A stretch of DNA of 26,742 nt from JBAVQS01 sp049694275 (GCA_049694275.1 JBAVQS010000055.1:1-26742); one strand, 5' to 3'; numbered from the stretch's first letter, positions 5,671 through 14,310 are shown. Translations and numbers: made by a program. The notes: generated by a model from the sequence alone, not told the origin.

Positions 5671-7998
5671 ATGATGGTTACTGTGAATCCGATTGAAACC
5701 GATCCCCACCTGCTCGACGCATTGGCCAGTCTGAGCCGGATGAGCGCGGCGATCAATCGGATGGATCCGGGCGAGGTGGGCGATGCCCAAACAGCGCTGC
5801 GCTTGATTGTCGCAAGCGCGATTCAAGCGGTGGGCGATTCGGCGCGCTCGCATCATGACCGGCGATTACCATTGACCGGCAATCGTGATGAGAGCGCGCC
5901 GTCGGCGCGCTCGCACCGTGGCCGGCGATTACCATTGACCGGCAATCGTGATGAGAGCGCGCCGTATGCGGCCATCGCCGTCTATGATCCCGACATGCGC
6001 GCCCTGGACGTGGCCTCGCTGGTCCAAGCCGGGGAACCGGCTGCCGGCGAGGCGTGGCTCGACGGAATAGGCCGGCGCGCGATGGAACAGGGAGAGCGAA
6101 TGCTTGAACCGGCGCGCGGCGCCGGGGTGTCGGTTTGCACGCCGCTCGTCTGGGCCGGCCAGCCGCTGGGCGCGCTCTATATCCGGCGCGCGGGCGAACA
6201 CTCCCTGACCCCGGTCGAGCGGGTGATGCTCGATCTCCTCGCGAACCAAGCAACGCTGGCGCTGTCGCAGACGCGCCGGCTGGCGAGCGTCCAGCGCGAC
6301 CTGGCGCGGCTGGAGGCCGAGTCCAACCGCCTGCGCCATGCCAGCCTGCTGATCTCTTCCCGGCTCGGCTTGCAAGAGACGCTGGATGCGATCCTGCAGA
6401 TGGCGCTTGGGGTGACGGACGCCCAGTACGGCATCTTTCGCCTGGTGGACCGGCGGCGCAGCAAGCTCATCACCCGCGCGGTGGCGAACCAGCACCTGGT
6501 CAAGCCGCGGGTGGAGGAACTGCCGATCGATACCCACAGCGTCATGGGATGGGTCGCGGTGAACCGGCAGCCGGTGCTGATTCCGGATTTGCGCGTCGAG
6601 CCCTGGTCGCACGTCTATTACCCGCTCGATGCGGACCTCGCGATGCGCTCAGAGCTTGCGGTGCCGTTGATTGGCGCCGGCGGACGGCTGGAGGGCGTGC
6701 TCAACCTGGAGAGCCCATTAGAGAACGCCTTTAGCGAACAGGATAGTCACCTGCTCCAGGCGTTTGCGACGCAGGCGGTGATTGCGATTCAAGAGGCGCG
6801 GCTGCTGGACGTGCTGCAAGAGGTGGCCCAACTGCTGCTCGCCCAGCCGTATCGCACCGTGCTGCGCCACCTGGCCGACCTCGCCTGCGATCTTTTGAAC
6901 GGCGATGTCAGCGCCATCTGGACCGTGGAAGGGGAGCAGTTGGTTTTGCAGGTGGCGAGCGCCGGCTCGGAACACGCCGAGCGGCTCGCGCTTGACGGCA
7001 GTTTCACCGGCCTCGCGGTATTGAGCAAAAAGCCGGTGACCGCCGAGGATGTGCGCACGGATGCGCGGTTCACGCGGCGCGATCTCGCGCAGGCGCAGGG
7101 ATGGACCCGCGCGCTCGTCGTCCCGATGTTGTTGAGCGACGACCACGAGCCGGTCGGCGCATTCGGCGTCTACAGCGCCACCGCCGATTCGGGGCGCTTT
7201 ACCGAATCGGAATGGGACCCCAAGGTTCTGACCTTTCTGGCGCACTATGCGGCGCTCGCGATTCACAATGCGGCGCGACAGGAAGCGCTCCGCCAGGCGC
7301 AGGAACGTCATGCCGTGGCCGAGACCTTTGCTGCGGTCGGCGATATCGCGGCCAACCTGCTCCATCATTTGAACAACAAGGTGGGCGCGATTCCCGCCCG
7401 CGTGCAGGGGATTCAGGACAAGTGCGCCGAGCTCGTCGAGACGAGCCCGTACCTCGCGCACAGCCTGACCGAGATCGAACAGAGCGCGGTCGAGGCGATG
7501 TCGAGCGTGCGCGCGAGCCTCTCGCTTTTGAACCCGATTCATCTCGGGCCGGTCCATGTCGCCGAGTGCGTGCGCGCCGCAGTGGCCGCCTCCCATCTCC
7601 CCGCAGGCGTACAGATCCAGACCGATCGGCTCGACCACCTGCCAGCGGTCGTCGCCGCACGCAGCAGCCTGGTCATGGTCTTTACCAACCTGTTCGAGAA
7701 CGCCGCCGATGCCATGCACGGCGAGGGCCGGATTACCATCCGGGGCGCGGCGGCGCATGAGGGCGTCGAACTGGCCGTCGTGGACAATGGGCCGGGGGTT
7801 GCGCCCGAGCTACACGACCGCATTTTTGAGTTGAGCTATTCCGGGCGCGCCGGGACGCGGCCGGGCAAGCTCGGCTTTGGCCTCTGGTGGGTCAAGACGC
7901 TCATGACTCGCCTCGGCGGCTCAGTCGCGGTGGACAGCGATGGACATCACGGCGCGACCTTTCGCCTCTGGCTTCCGGCCGTCCAGGAGCGCCAGTGA
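5671..7998 (+). CDS. Cytoplasmic GAF-domain sensor histidine kinase
   Basis: A sensor kinase of about 775 residues without transmembrane segments, so a soluble signal is likely. From the N-terminus I see a GAF-like domain (about 20-205), broken near residues 58-99 by an inserted tandem repeat; a second GAF (about 225-385), with VMGWVAVNRQPVLIPDL and SELAVPLI; a third GAF (about 390-550); a dimerisation helix with LLHHLNNKVGAI (His565); and a HATPase_c domain with N box FENAADAM, G1 VDNGPGV and G2 GFGLWWVK. The residue after the phospho-accepting His is His rather than the Glu or Asp common in HisKA proteins. The start is uncertain: ATG 5671 has no Shine-Dalgarno sequence, and GTG 5644 and GTG 5683 are alternatives. 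The stop overlaps the response-regulator start, so the two form a pair. The signal is unknown; position next to gltB suggests nitrogen or redox status. Confidence 0.92.
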   Translation: MMVTVNPIETDPHLLDALASLSRMSAAINRMDPGEVGDAQTALRLIVASAIQAVGDSARSHHDRRLPLTGNRDESAPSARSHRGRRLPLTGNRDESAPYAAIAVYDPDMRALDVASLVQAGEPAAGEAWLDGIGRRAMEQGERMLEPARGAGVSVCTPLVWAGQPLGALYIRRAGEHSLTPVERVMLDLLANQATLALSQTRRLASVQRDLARLEAESNRLRHASLLISSRLGLQETLDAILQMALGVTDAQYGIFRLVDRRRSKLITRAVANQHLVKPRVEELPIDTHSVMGWVAVNRQPVLIPDLRVEPWSHVYYPLDADLAMRSELAVPLIGAGGRLEGVLNLESPLENAFSEQDSHLLQAFATQAVIAIQEARLLDVLQEVAQLLLAQPYRTVLRHLADLACDLLNGDVSAIWTVEGEQLVLQVASAGSEHAERLALDGSFTGLAVLSKKPVTAEDVRTDARFTRRDLAQAQGWTRALVVPMLLSDDHEPVGAFGVYSATADSGRFTESEWDPKVLTFLAHYAALAIHNAARQEALRQAQERHAVAETFAAVGDIAANLLHHLNNKVGAIPARVQGIQDKCAELVETSPYLAHSLTEIEQSAVEAMSSVRASLSLLNPIHLGPVHVAECVRAAVAASHLPAGVQIQTDRLDHLPAVVAARSSLVMVFTNLFENAADAMHGEGRITIRGAAAHEGVELAVVDNGPGVAPELHDRIFELSYSGRAGTRPGKLGFGLWWVKTLMTRLGGSVAVDSDGHHGATFRLWLPAVQERQ
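5841..5966 (+). repeat. Two tandem 63-bp palindromic elements inserted in frame
   Basis: Units at 5841-5903 and 5904-5966 differ at only three or four bases. Each unit is 21 codons, so the reading frame is kept; both encode a segment containing RRLPLTGNRDESAP. Unit 1 is a long imperfect palindrome: 5841-5858 pairs with 5883-5900, including a perfect 9-base outer arm GGCGCGCTC. In unit 2 the inner arm has partly decayed. The array lies between the first helix and the first strand of the first GAF domain, where an insertion would be tolerated. The structure recalls palindromic elements found inside Rickettsia proteins. Confidence 0.85.
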
Positions 7999-8645
7999 GT
8001 ACGTCCCCCCTCCGCGCGCTCGTGGTCGAAGACGACCCGGTGTGGCAAGCGATTCTCGCCGAAGTGCTGACCGATTGTGGGCTGAGCGTGGACCTGGCCG
8101 ACAGCCTGGAAGCCGCCCTGCCGCTGCTGCGCGGCGCGCCCCACCGGCTGGTGGTCGCAGACCTCGCGCTGAGCGACAGCGACCATCATAACCAGGAGGG
8201 GCTGCACGTGCTCGATACGGTGCGCGAGATCGACCCGGCGTGCGTGTCGATTCTCCTGACCGGTTATGCTACGGTCGAGCTCGCGGTGAGCGTCTTGACG
8301 GAGCACGGCGCGCTGACCTGTTTGCGCAAAGAGACGTTCAACCGCCGCCAGTTTCGCGAGTTGGTCGGGCGCGCGCTCGCGACGCTCCCGGCGGCCGGGG
8401 ACGCGGGGCCGAGCGCAGAGAGCGCGCGCGCCGAGGGGAGCGAGCTGGCCGCGCTGACGGAGCGCGAGCGCGAGGTGTTAGAGCTCCTGGCCCGCGGCCT
8501 GACGAACAAAGAGATTGCCGAAGCCCTCGTGATTACGCCCAATACGGTCAAGCAGCATCTGAAAGCGATCTTTGAAAAGCTGGGTGTGCATACCCGGTCC
8601 GCGGCGGCTGCCACGGCCCTTCGCGCCCGTAACGGCGCGCTGTGA
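7995..8645 (+). CDS. NarL/LuxR-type response regulator
   Basis: A two-component transcription regulator of 216 residues. The receiver domain (about 6-125) has the acidic pair at E12-D14, phospho-acceptor D56 in VVADLAL, switch Thr89 in ILLTG and K112 in LRKE. The C-terminal LuxR-type helix-turn-helix (about 148-210) reads LTEREREVLELLARGLTNKE, then IAEALVITPNTVKQHLKAIFEKLGV. The start is GTG at 7995, overlapping the kinase TGA in a GTGA arrangement, with AGGAG five bases upstream; longer readings inside the kinase gene are shadows. It is followed after 43 bases by glutamate synthase and is the likely partner of the upstream kinase. Targets are unknown; the adjacent gltB and the divergent glnA operon are natural candidates. 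Confidence 0.94.
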   Translation: MSTSPLRALVVEDDPVWQAILAEVLTDCGLSVDLADSLEAALPLLRGAPHRLVVADLALSDSDHHNQEGLHVLDTVREIDPACVSILLTGYATVELAVSVLTEHGALTCLRKETFNRRQFRELVGRALATLPAAGDAGPSAESARAEGSELAALTEREREVLELLARGLTNKEIAEALVITPNTVKQHLKAIFEKLGVHTRSAAAATALRARNGAL

Positions 8646-8658
8646 ATGTAGCGTGTGC

Positions 8659-8686
8659 GTGTGCGACAAGCACACAGGAGGTGATC
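8659..8686 (+). promoter_or_regulatory. Small hairpin next to an exceptionally strong ribosome binding site
   Basis: GTGTGC (8659-8664) and GCACAC (8670-8675) form a 6-bp stem with a GACAA loop, directly followed by AGGAGGTGATC (8676-8686). That 11-base stretch is fully complementary to the usual 3' end of 16S rRNA, with seven bases from the AGGAGG core to the gltB ATG. It fixes the gltB start and predicts high translation or start-site control by the hairpin. Confidence 0.7.
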
Positions 8687-8688
8687 GC

Positions 8689-11600
8689 ATGTCGAAATTA
8701 GAGTACAATCCGGCGTCGCTTATCGCGGATCCGCGCGTAGAGCGGGCGGCCTGTGGGACCGGTTTCATCGCCAATCTTTCCGGGCAGCCCACGCGCCAGC
8801 TCGTCCTCGACGCGCTCTCGACGGTGGCGCGCCTCGCCCATCGCGGCGCGATTGCCGCCGACCAAAAAACGGGCGACGGCGCCGGCCTTCTCACCCAGAT
8901 TCCCCACCGGTTTTTCCGGCACAAGCTGGAACGGCACGGGATTCCCATGCCGGCCGAGGGCGATCTGGGGATCGGCATGTTCTTTATGCCGCAGTACTCG
9001 GCGCCCCGCGAGCGCGCCCGGGCGATCATCGCCGATGCCATCCATGCGCAGGGGCTGGACCTGATCATGTGGCGACCGCTCTCCGTCGACCTGAATGCGC
9101 TGGGCGAATATGCGCGCCAGACCTGTCCACGCATCGAGCAGGTGATTATTGCGCGCGGCGAGACCGTGGGCGCGGGCGACGAATTCGAGCGCGTTCTCTA
9201 TCTCATTCGCAAAGAGGTCGAGAAACGCGCCCGCGATGAGCGCATCTATCCCTTTTACATCCCCTCCCTCTCCTCGCGCACGATGGTCTTTAAAGGCCTC
9301 TTTGTCGCGACGCAACTCTCCCGCTTTTATGCCGACCTGCGCGACCCCCTGTTTGAGAGCGCGCTGGCGCTCTTTCACCAGCGCTACAGCACCAATACCT
9401 TCCCGACCTGGGAACGCGCCCAGCCGTTTCGCATGCTCTGCCACAACGGCGAGATCAACACGCTCCAGGGGAATATCGGCTGGATGCGCGCCCGCGAGTC
9501 CTATCTCGCTTCGCCTGTGTGGCGCGACTCGGTGCGCCTGCTCCAGCCCATCCTCGACCTTGAGGGGAGCGACTCGGCGATGCTCGACAATGCGCTGGAA
9601 CTGCTCGCCTACTCGGGCCGCGAGACGCCGCATGCGATGCTGATGCTGATGCCGGAGGCGTGGGAACGGGTCGCCGACATGCCCGAATCGCACCGGGCCT
9701 TTTTCCGCTATCACTCGACCTTGATGGAGCCGTGGGATGGACCGGCGGCGGTCGCCTTTGCGGATGGCAAGGTGGCCGGGATGAACCTCGACCGGAACGG
9801 CTTGCGCCCGGCGCGCTTTCTCGTGACCGAGGACGGCCTGGTCGTCGCCGCGTCCGAGATCGGCGCGCTGGAGGTCGATCCCCAGCGGGTGATTCAAAAG
9901 GGCAAGCTGGGACCGGGGCAGATGATTGTCGCCGACCTGGTCAATCACAAGCTGTGGCAGGATGACGAGCTCAAGGACGAGTATGCGAACCGGCAGCCGT
10001 ACCAGCAGTGGCTTGTAGAACAGATTCGCCCGGTGCCGGCAACCCAGTCGGACGGGACCCGCGATCCGCTCTCCTATTCGGTCACGCGCACCCTCTCCCG
10101 CCTGCAGGCAGCCTATGGCTATACCGACGAAGAGCTGGTGGTCGTTATCAAGCCGATGGCGGAGAACGGCGCCGAGCCGGTGGGCTCGATGGGGGATGAT
10201 ACGCCGCACGCGGTGCTGTCGCTCTTTGAGCGCCCGCTGTATCACTTTTTCAAGCAGCGCTTTGCCGAAGTAACCAACCCGCCGATCGACCCCTTGCGTG
10301 AAGAGCTGGTCATGTCCACCCGCACGCTCCTGGGGGGACGCGGCAACGTGCTGGCCGAAGAGCCCGGGCTCGCGCACGTGCTGGAGCTCAACTCCCCCTT
10401 CCTCTCGCCGGAGCAGTTCGATTATATCCGCTCGTGTAAGAGCGAATTCCCGCACGCCAGTCTCGACATTACTTTTACCGCCGACGAGAATCCGGACGCG
10501 CTGGAGAGCGCGCTCGAAGGGGTGTGCCTTCAAGCGGAGCGCGCCGTCGATTCGGGCAAGACCATTCTCATTCTCAGCGACCGGGCGCTCGACGCCGCGC
10601 GGGCGCCCATCCCGATGCTCCTCGTCGTGAGCGCGGTGCATCATCACCTCTTGCGCGTGGGCAAACGCTGGAAGACCAGCATCATCGCCGAGACCGGCGA
10701 CGCCCGCGACGTGCATCATTTCGCCTGCCTCCTGGGGTATGGGGCCAATGCCATCTATCCCTATGTCGCGCTGGCGACGGTTCGCGCCATCGTCACCGAC
10801 GGGGTTGGCCGCAACAAGGGCATCACGCCCGCCGTCGCCCAGGCCAATTACCTGCACGCCGCCGAAAAGGGACTGCTCAAGATCATGAGCAAGATGGGCA
10901 TTACCACGCTCGACGCCTACAGCGGCGCGCAGATTTTCGAGATCATCGGGCTCTCCGAAGTGGTGGCGGGCCGCTACTTTACCGGCACCTCCTCGCCCAT
11001 CAGCGGGATTGACCTCCGCGCGATCGGCCGGGCAGTGCTGACGCATCACGCGCATTCGTTCGGCCATCCGACTGACGACGCGATCCGGCTCAAGAGCGTC
11101 GGCTTTTTCAAATACAAAAAGCAGGGCGAGTATCATGCGATGAACCCCGAGCTGGTGGACGCGCTGCACCGGGCGGTTCGCACCCCCGGCGCCATCGGCG
11201 AGAATTTCGACGAGGCCTTTGCTCGTTATCGCGAATTTTCGCATGGGGTCCAGTCGCGCCCCTCGACCGACCTGTCCGATCATCTCGATTTCGTTCCGGG
11301 CGCGCCCGTGCCGCTCGACCGGGTCGAACCGATTGCCGATCTGGTCAAGCGCTTTTCGTCCGCGGCCATGTCGCACGGTTCCCTGTCGATTGAAGCGCAC
11401 CAGACGATTGCCGAAGCGATGAACCGCCTCGGCGCGCTGAGCAACTCGGGTGAAGGGGGCGAGCACCCCTCGCGTTACGGGACGATTCGGAACAGCCCGA
11501 TCAAGCAGGTGGCCTCGGGCCGCTTTGGCGTGACCCCGGGGTACCTGGTGTCGGCCACCGAGCTCCAGATCAAGATGGCGCAGGGGAGCAAGCCGGGCGA

Positions 11601-12360
11601 AGGGGGGCAACTGCCGGGGCACAAGGTTTCGGCGGAGATCGCGACCATCCGCTATTCGCAGCCCGGCATCGCCCTGATCTCGCCCCCGCCGCATCATGAC
11701 ATCTACAGCATCGAAGACCTGGCGCAGCTCATCTATGACCTCAAGCGCATCAACCCCGGCGCACTCGTGTCGGTCAAGCTCGTCTCGCAGGCGGGCGTCG
11801 GAACGATTGCCGCCGGCGTCGCGAAAGCGTACGCCGACATCATCCAGATCAGCGGCCACTCGGGCGGGACGGGCGCATCGCCGCTCAGCTCCATCAAACA
11901 CGCCGGCGTCGCCTGGGAGCTGGGGCTTGCCGAAACACAGCAGATTCTCGTCGCCAACGACCTGCGCGGCCGGGTGCGCCTGCGCGTGGACGGCGGGCTC
12001 AAGACCGGGCGACATGTCGTCCTCGCCGCCATGCTGGGCGCGGATGAGTTCTCGTTCGGCACCGCCGCGTTGGTGGCCAGCGGCTGTATCATGGCGCGCG
12101 CCTGTCATCTCAATACCTGCCCGGTCGGCATTGCGACGCAGCGCCAGGAGCTGCGCGCGAAATTCCCGCAGATGCCGGAATGGGTCATGGCCTATTTTCT
12201 CTTTGTCGCGCAAGAGACGCGCGAGATCCTGGCCTCGCTGGGCGTCTGCTCCGTTGACGAGATCATCGGGCGCGTCGACCGGCTCCAGATCAACAGCGCT
12301 TTCCGCACACCGCACCCTGAAGTCATTCCGATGGCGCTGCACGCGCCGCAACCGGCCTAA
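8689..12360 (+). CDS. gltB: Glutamate synthase large subunit, amidotransferase and FMN part (C-terminal domain encoded separately)
   Basis: Glutamate synthase transfers the glutamine amide to 2-oxoglutarate. This 1223-residue product contains the class-II glutamine amidotransferase domain, starting at Cys22 after a 21-residue propeptide (RAACGTGF; later HQRYSTNTFPTWERAQPFR and HNGEINT), the central domain, and the FMN barrel from about residue 890 (SHGSLSIEAH, NSGEGGEHPSRYG, GSKPGEGGQLPGHKV, then ISPPPHHDIYSIEDLAQLIYD). The 3Fe-4S cysteines are at 1133, 1139 and 1144 (CIMARACHLNTCPVG). It ends shortly after the FMN domain, where the usual ~1500-residue protein continues into a GXGXG beta-helix; that part is the next gene. 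The ATG at 8689 is set by an almost ideal ribosome binding site. No gltD small subunit lies in the window, so the electron donor (NADPH or ferredoxin) cannot be decided. Confidence 0.96.
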   Translation: MSKLEYNPASLIADPRVERAACGTGFIANLSGQPTRQLVLDALSTVARLAHRGAIAADQKTGDGAGLLTQIPHRFFRHKLERHGIPMPAEGDLGIGMFFMPQYSAPRERARAIIADAIHAQGLDLIMWRPLSVDLNALGEYARQTCPRIEQVIIARGETVGAGDEFERVLYLIRKEVEKRARDERIYPFYIPSLSSRTMVFKGLFVATQLSRFYADLRDPLFESALALFHQRYSTNTFPTWERAQPFRMLCHNGEINTLQGNIGWMRARESYLASPVWRDSVRLLQPILDLEGSDSAMLDNALELLAYSGRETPHAMLMLMPEAWERVADMPESHRAFFRYHSTLMEPWDGPAAVAFADGKVAGMNLDRNGLRPARFLVTEDGLVVAASEIGALEVDPQRVIQKGKLGPGQMIVADLVNHKLWQDDELKDEYANRQPYQQWLVEQIRPVPATQSDGTRDPLSYSVTRTLSRLQAAYGYTDEELVVVIKPMAENGAEPVGSMGDDTPHAVLSLFERPLYHFFKQRFAEVTNPPIDPLREELVMSTRTLLGGRGNVLAEEPGLAHVLELNSPFLSPEQFDYIRSCKSEFPHASLDITFTADENPDALESALEGVCLQAERAVDSGKTILILSDRALDAARAPIPMLLVVSAVHHHLLRVGKRWKTSIIAETGDARDVHHFACLLGYGANAIYPYVALATVRAIVTDGVGRNKGITPAVAQANYLHAAEKGLLKIMSKMGITTLDAYSGAQIFEIIGLSEVVAGRYFTGTSSPISGIDLRAIGRAVLTHHAHSFGHPTDDAIRLKSVGFFKYKKQGEYHAMNPELVDALHRAVRTPGAIGENFDEAFARYREFSHGVQSRPSTDLSDHLDFVPGAPVPLDRVEPIADLVKRFSSAAMSHGSLSIEAHQTIAEAMNRLGALSNSGEGGEHPSRYGTIRNSPIKQVASGRFGVTPGYLVSATELQIKMAQGSKPGEGGQLPGHKVSAEIATIRYSQPGIALISPPPHHDIYSIEDLAQLIYDLKRINPGALVSVKLVSQAGVGTIAAGVAKAYADIIQISGHSGGTGASPLSSIKHAGVAWELGLAETQQILVANDLRGRVRLRVDGGLKTGRHVVLAAMLGADEFSFGTAALVASGCIMARACHLNTCPVGIATQRQELRAKFPQMPEWVMAYFLFVAQETREILASLGVCSVDEIIGRVDRLQINSAFRTPHPEVIPMALHAPQPA

Positions 12361-12385
12361 CGGTTATGGACTGAGGTGAACCGAA

Positions 12386-13279
12386 TTGAATCAAGACACA
12401 CTGCTACCGGAAGACGACCAGATTCCGATTGACCTGAACCGCTTGCTCGGCGACCCCGACCCGAGCGGGACCCGGCCGCACCGGAATGTGCAGGCGCACA
12501 ACGACCGCGTCGAGCAAGAGGTGATGGACGATTGGCTGTGCGCGCAGGCGCTGCAGGCGTTGGACCGGGACGGGCCGATCTGGATCGAGCACGAGATTCG
12601 CAACACCGATCGCACCGTCGGCGCGCGCCTGGCCGGCCGGCTCGTCCAGCGCTATGGGGAACGCGGGCTCGGCCCGCAAGTGGTCCATATCCACCTGCGC
12701 GGCAGCGCGGGACAGAGTTTCGGCGCGTTTTGCGTCGATGGACTGGAGCTCAATCTGGACGGCGAAGCGAACGACTATGTCGGCAAGGGCATGGCCGGCG
12801 GACAGATTGCCATTCGCTTGCCCCAGGGCGCGCGCTGGGCGAGCCAGGATAACTATATCATCGGCAACTGCGTGCTGTATGGCGCGACCGGCGGGCGGCT
12901 GTTCGCGGCCGGGCGCGCCGGGGAGCGGTTTGCCGTGCGGAACAGCGGCGCGGTGGCGGTCGTCGAGGGGCTGGGCGATCACGGCTGTGAGTACATGACT
13001 GGCGGCCAGGTCGTCGTGCTCGGTCCCGTGGGGCACAATTTCGGCGCGGGGATGACCGGCGGGATTGCTTTTGTGCTCGATCAGGAGGGCAAACTGCCGG
13101 TTCGGGTCAATCCCGAAATGGTGCAGTTTGCGCCGGTTGCCGGCGATGCGGATATCACCCTCCTGCGCGGGCTCGTCGAGCAGCACGCGGCGGCGACAGC
13201 CAGCGCCTGGTCGCGCAGTATTATGGATCGCTGGCAGGACCGGCTCGCCCAATTTTACAAGATCGCGCCAAAAGCCTAG
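12386..13279 (+). CDS. Glutamate synthase GXGXG (C-terminal) domain as a separate protein
   Basis: This 297-residue protein matches the C-terminal structural domain of glutamate synthase large subunits: DRTVGARLAGRL, GSAGQSFGAF, ANDYVGKGMAGG, GNCVLYGATGG, AGERFAVRNSGAVAVVEG and HGCEYMTGGQVVVLG. The N-terminal part (PIDLNRLLGDP...) corresponds to the linker that normally follows the FMN domain, so nothing appears lost between the two genes; together they give 1520 residues, the normal size. The start is TTG at 12386, with GAGGTG seven bases upstream. It lies 25 bases after the gltB stop and in another frame. In the one-piece enzyme this domain packs against the FMN and amidotransferase domains, so here it presumably binds the product of the preceding gene. 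Confidence 0.93.
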   Translation: MNQDTLLPEDDQIPIDLNRLLGDPDPSGTRPHRNVQAHNDRVEQEVMDDWLCAQALQALDRDGPIWIEHEIRNTDRTVGARLAGRLVQRYGERGLGPQVVHIHLRGSAGQSFGAFCVDGLELNLDGEANDYVGKGMAGGQIAIRLPQGARWASQDNYIIGNCVLYGATGGRLFAAGRAGERFAVRNSGAVAVVEGLGDHGCEYMTGGQVVVLGPVGHNFGAGMTGGIAFVLDQEGKLPVRVNPEMVQFAPVAGDADITLLRGLVEQHAAATASAWSRSIMDRWQDRLAQFYKIAPKA

Positions 13280-13304
13280 CGCACGATCCTCAAACATCCA
13301 TAGT

Positions 13305-14240
13305 CTATTGAGCCTGAGATTTTTCCTCACCGCCGATTTTCTGATCGGCGAGGACCTGGTCGATGGCATGTCGCGCCATACCGACGATTGCGGGGTTGGT
13401 GTCCAGGTAATAGGGAAGGGCAATCAACCCCCAGGACAATGCCCAACCGCGCCCTCGTGCCCAGGTCGCGTCATCGACCGATAGCACTGCGCGGAACACA
13501 TCTCGGCTTGCGCTGGAAAACAGCGTCCACGCGATCTGCAATTCGCAGGCCGGATCTCCCACCCCCAGACACCCCCAGTCGATGACGGCGCTGAGCCGGC
13601 CCCGTTCGACCAGCAGGTTCCCAGGTTGCAGATCTCCGTGAATCCAGACCGGTGGGCCTTTCCATACCGGCGCCGCGAGGGCCGCGTCCCACGCCGTGGT
13701 CACTGCGTCGGTGTCAAGCAGGCGCCCTAAACTTGCGATCGCGGCCCGGGTGTCTGCATCTCGCATTGCCAGCGGAACGCCCCGGCCAGAGTTGTGTCTT
13801 CCGGGACGTGGCCCGTCCGTGGGGTCGATGCGCTGCAGGGCCGCTACGAACTGTGCCAGGTCGGTCGCCGCCTGGCGTAGGTCGGTGATGCGCTCGCAGG
13901 CGGCGTTTTCGCCGGGGAGCCATCGGCAAACGGACCAATTCCAGGGATAGCCCTCGGCAGGTATTCCCTTCCCGAGTGGAACGGGGATGGCAAGTGGCAG
14001 GTGCGGGGCGAGTCTCGGCAGCCACTGCCATTCTTTCTCCACCTGTTCCGTGGCCCAGTGGATGCGAGGTAATCGCACGGTCATGTCGTCGCCCAGTCGA
14101 AAGATTGCATTGTCCGTGCCGGCGGACAGGACCGGCTCGATGGGCAGGTGCGCCCACTGCGGGAATTGCGCCGTAAGCAACCGGCCGACCAGAACACTAT
14201 CGATGTCCATCTCGTCGGCATGCATTTTATGTGGGCTCAC
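13305..14240 (-). CDS. APH-family phosphotransferase (aminoglycoside phosphotransferase fold)
   Basis: A small-molecule kinase-like enzyme of 311 residues. Conserved elements: DNAIFRLGDDMTVRLPR near the N-terminus (nucleotide-binding lobe, with Arg in the position often held by Lys), PWNWSVCRWLPGE, the catalytic loop WIHGDLQPGNLL (His201, Asp203) and the metal-binding VIDWGCLGVGDPACE. Close family members include proteins annotated as aminoglycoside phosphotransferases, but the substrate cannot be inferred and resistance should not be assumed. I chose GTG at 14240 because AAGGAG lies six bases upstream; ATG 14246 touches the Shine-Dalgarno sequence and is less likely. It converges on the glutamate synthase gene with 25 bases between stops and diverges from the UPF0158-MoxR operon. 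Confidence 0.88.
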   Translation of the reverse strand: MSPHKMHADEMDIDSVLVGRLLTAQFPQWAHLPIEPVLSAGTDNAIFRLGDDMTVRLPRIHWATEQVEKEWQWLPRLAPHLPLAIPVPLGKGIPAEGYPWNWSVCRWLPGENAACERITDLRQAATDLAQFVAALQRIDPTDGPRPGRHNSGRGVPLAMRDADTRAAIASLGRLLDTDAVTTAWDAALAAPVWKGPPVWIHGDLQPGNLLVERGRLSAVIDWGCLGVGDPACELQIAWTLFSSASRDVFRAVLSVDDATWARGRGWALSWGLIALPYYLDTNPAIVGMARHAIDQVLADQKIGGEEKSQAQ

Positions 14241-14264
14241 AAGCATCTCCTTGCAATTTTTTGG

Positions 14265-14294
14265 ATGATACCAAGTATATAATAGAAGAATCAA
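14265..14294 (-). promoter_or_regulatory. Likely promoter of the APH-family gene
   Basis: On the minus strand, TTGATT (14294-14289) and TATCAT (14270-14265) are separated by 18 bases, and the start codon of the phosphotransferase follows about 25 bases downstream of the -10 box. It is moderately close to consensus. Confidence 0.45.
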
Positions 14295-14310
14295 ATTTCC
14301 TTCAGGTCAA

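Noticed and set aside
5841..5966. CRISPR-like repeats
   Set aside because: There are only two units, directly adjacent without spacers, translated as part of the kinase.
8698..12351. Open reading frame of 1217 codons on the opposite strand of gltB
   Set aside because: It mirrors gltB codon by codon, has no family motifs, and is a product of GC-rich codon bias. gltB is certain from its motifs.
12340..12400. Frameshifted gltB pseudogene
   Set aside because: The second part has its own well-spaced ribosome binding site, and the two proteins together cover the whole family without loss or decay. A sequencing error at the junction is still formally possible.
13331..13350. CGCCGAT/ATCGGCG hairpin as terminator between the convergent genes
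   Set aside because: It lies inside the coding sequence of the phosphotransferase and has no T-run on either side.
13305..14240. Antibiotic resistance gene
   Set aside because: The APH fold is shared by many kinases of unknown substrate; the sequence alone does not support aminoglycoside resistance.
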